Assembly (NCBI RefSeq): GCF_014692505.1
Contig: NZ_JACNYK010000002.1
Span: 124,001-188,000, forward strand
DNA length: 64,000 nt
Reading direction: 5' to 3'
Source of the DNA: Sphingobacterium arenae
Lineage (GTDB): Bacteria > Bacteroidota > Bacteroidia > Sphingobacteriales > Sphingobacteriaceae
Below are positions 62,940 through 64,000 of this stretch, piece after piece. The position numbers and the translations under genes were made by a program. The notes beneath the pieces were generated by a model that saw only the letters and a list, made by a program, of their open reading frames with translations, did no database searches and was not told where the DNA came from. Position 1 is the first letter of the stretch. Each line of letters starts with the position of its first letter.

Positions 62940-63084
62940 AACTGTTCATTTATTTAACTCACATGAATTCATTTTTTATCCCATATAATTGGAACACATC
63001 ATATAAGAGGATCTGTACAACTTTTAATCCAAATTTATAAATTACAAACTAGGCAATGAAAAACCAAGATTACATAGCTAGCAC

Positions 63085-64000
63085 TTAGGATAGCTTTGGT
63101 AACACCTTCTCAATATCCAAACGTTTGTTTTCATATTGTTTTGGAAGCTTCAGATTACTCCCTAACTCTGCCAGCGGTTCATCAATATCAAATCCCGGAT
63201 TATCCGTCGCGAGTTCAAAAAGAACACCTCCCGGCTCTCTAAAATATAAGGAGAAGAAATAATCTCTATCTATTTTAGGCGTTACAATGAATCCAGCTGA
63301 CAATATTCTCTCTCGATACTCCATCAGCACGTTATCGTCCTTAACTCGGAAAGCAATATGGTGGTTTGTTCCTGCAGCATTATATCCTTGAGGGGTAGAC
63401 GGATCTTCAACAAGATCCACAAGATTTGCTGTATCTATCGCACTCGTCGCAAAGCGAAACCTATTATCCTCTTGCTTTTGTAGTTCGTATCCCAATATAC
63501 CTGTCAATACGTTCGATGTAGCTTCTGTTCTTCGCAATGTCAGCGTGACATTATGAAACCCTTTTAACCCTACATCTTTGTTAATATCTTCTGTCGTCCA
63601 TGCTTCGCGGTTATCGCTTGTATGGCCTTCGATAAATTGAAGTTGCAATCCGTCAGGATCTCGGAAAGAAATAAGTTTTTCTCCAAAAACACTGTATTCC
63701 TCATAAAGGATATCTTTCTTTTTCAGTCTTTCTTTCCAAAAATCCAATGCGCCGTGCGGAAGAGCATATCCGATATGAGTGGCCATCCCAGTCCCATTTC
63801 TACCCTGACGTATCCCTTCCCACGGAAAGAAGGTGAGAATCGTTCCCGGAGTTCCAGTTTCATTACCAAAATAAAAATGATAAGTTCCCGGATCATCAAA
63901 ATTCACTGTCTTTTTTACCAGACGTAGTCCTAACACCTTTGTATAGAAATCCAGATTTTGTTGCGCGTCGTTGGCGATTGCGGTTATGTGGTGCAACCCT
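63085..64000 (-). CDS. ring-cleaving dioxygenase (MhqO-like), truncated at the window edge
   Basis: A glyoxalase-fold (VOC) protein. The visible part begins GLHHITAIANDAQQNLDFYT, where the GLHHIT motif is normally a few residues after the start in the family, so the gene runs off the window. A TTG at 63996 that could pose as a start is in-frame but reads as Leu in homologs. Two VOC modules are present (KVLGLRLVKKTVNFDDPGTY; then HNVTLTLRRTEATSNVL), with REPGGVLFELATDNPGFDID near the end. MhqO-type enzymes detoxify hydroquinones or catechols. Adjacent FMN reductase supports quinone-stress function. Confidence 0.9.
   Translation of the reverse strand, partial: GLHHITAIANDAQQNLDFYTKVLGLRLVKKTVNFDDPGTYHFYFGNETGTPGTILTFFPWEGIRQGRNGTGMATHIGYALPHGALDFWKERLKKKDILYEEYSVFGEKLISFRDPDGLQLQFIEGHTSDNREAWTTEDINKDVGLKGFHNVTLTLRRTEATSNVLTGILGYELQKQEDNRFRFATSAIDTANLVDLVEDPSTPQGYNAAGTNHHIAFRVKDDNVLMEYRERILSAGFIVTPKIDRDYFFSLYFREPGGVLFELATDNPGFDIDEPLAELGSNLKLPKQYENKRLDIEKVLPKLS

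Overview
The window looks like chromosomal DNA of a member of the Bacteroidota, most likely Sphingobacteriales/Sphingobacteriaceae. The signs are: a SusC/SusD polysaccharide locus; TonB-dependent receptors; promoters of the Bacteroidota type (-7 element TAnnTTTG, seen in front of many genes); start codons generally without Shine-Dalgarno sequences, with rpsU as a striking exception; tRNA genes without encoded CCA; and core genes in arrangements usual for this phylum (ftsX-DUF3098-uppP-truB, satD-DUF3307). Base composition is AT-rich throughout. No insertion sequence, phage, plasmid gene or CRISPR array was seen.

Layout. 1-5 kb: rpsU, then a convergent three-gene operon of two GT4 glycosyltransferases and a UPF0104 membrane protein, and a secreted endonuclease/exonuclease/phosphatase-fold enzyme. 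5-15 kb: small unknown proteins, a WYL regulator beside a DinB-like protein, tRNA-Ser, a lipocalin, an SBF-type transporter, an aspartate aminotransferase, a glycosylasparaginase-CutC pair, and a satD-DUF3307 operon preceded by a tandem operator-like array. 15-23 kb: housekeeping genes leuS, ftsX, uppP, truB, ribF and ispE. 23-38 kb: a polysaccharide utilisation locus (a one-component sensor/regulator, SusC, SusD, GH144-type endo-beta-1,2-glucanase, sulfatase, GH43 with discoidin and FN3 domains, GH3 beta-glucosidase), ending in a 473-bp spacer full of short dyads and repeats. 38-49 kb: parC, YceI, aldo/keto reductase, FKBP isomerase, a glycosyltransferase, a zinc phospholipase C-like protein, and a MocR-type regulator divergent from a TonB-dependent receptor. 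49-55 kb: an operon-like cluster of a coiled-coil protein, DUF4407, DUF4342, an N-formylglutamate amidohydrolase-like enzyme, a MATCAP-like (DUF1704, QEGLA) metallopeptidase and a GshB-like ATP-grasp ligase. 55-64 kb: an OmpA lipoprotein, a divergent GH144/PF10091 paralogue, tRNA-Gly and tRNA-Leu, two DUF3857/transglutaminase proteins (one active-looking, one lacking the catalytic Cys), an FMN reductase and a truncated ring-cleaving dioxygenase.

How genes work together. The PUL encodes a coherent route: outer-membrane capture (SusD) and import (SusC), endo-cleavage of beta-1,2-glucan (GH144), removal of decorations (sulfatase-fold enzyme, GH43) and hydrolysis of oligosaccharides to glucose (GH3), under the adjacent sensor with a LuxR-type HTH. 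The most unusual system is the 49-55 kb cluster. It combines a peptide-bond-forming ATP-grasp enzyme with two zinc enzymes that remove terminal residues, one of them related to the eukaryotic tubulin detyrosinase MATCAP. A ligase/eraser system acting on an unknown peptide or protein tail is a reasonable but unproven reading.
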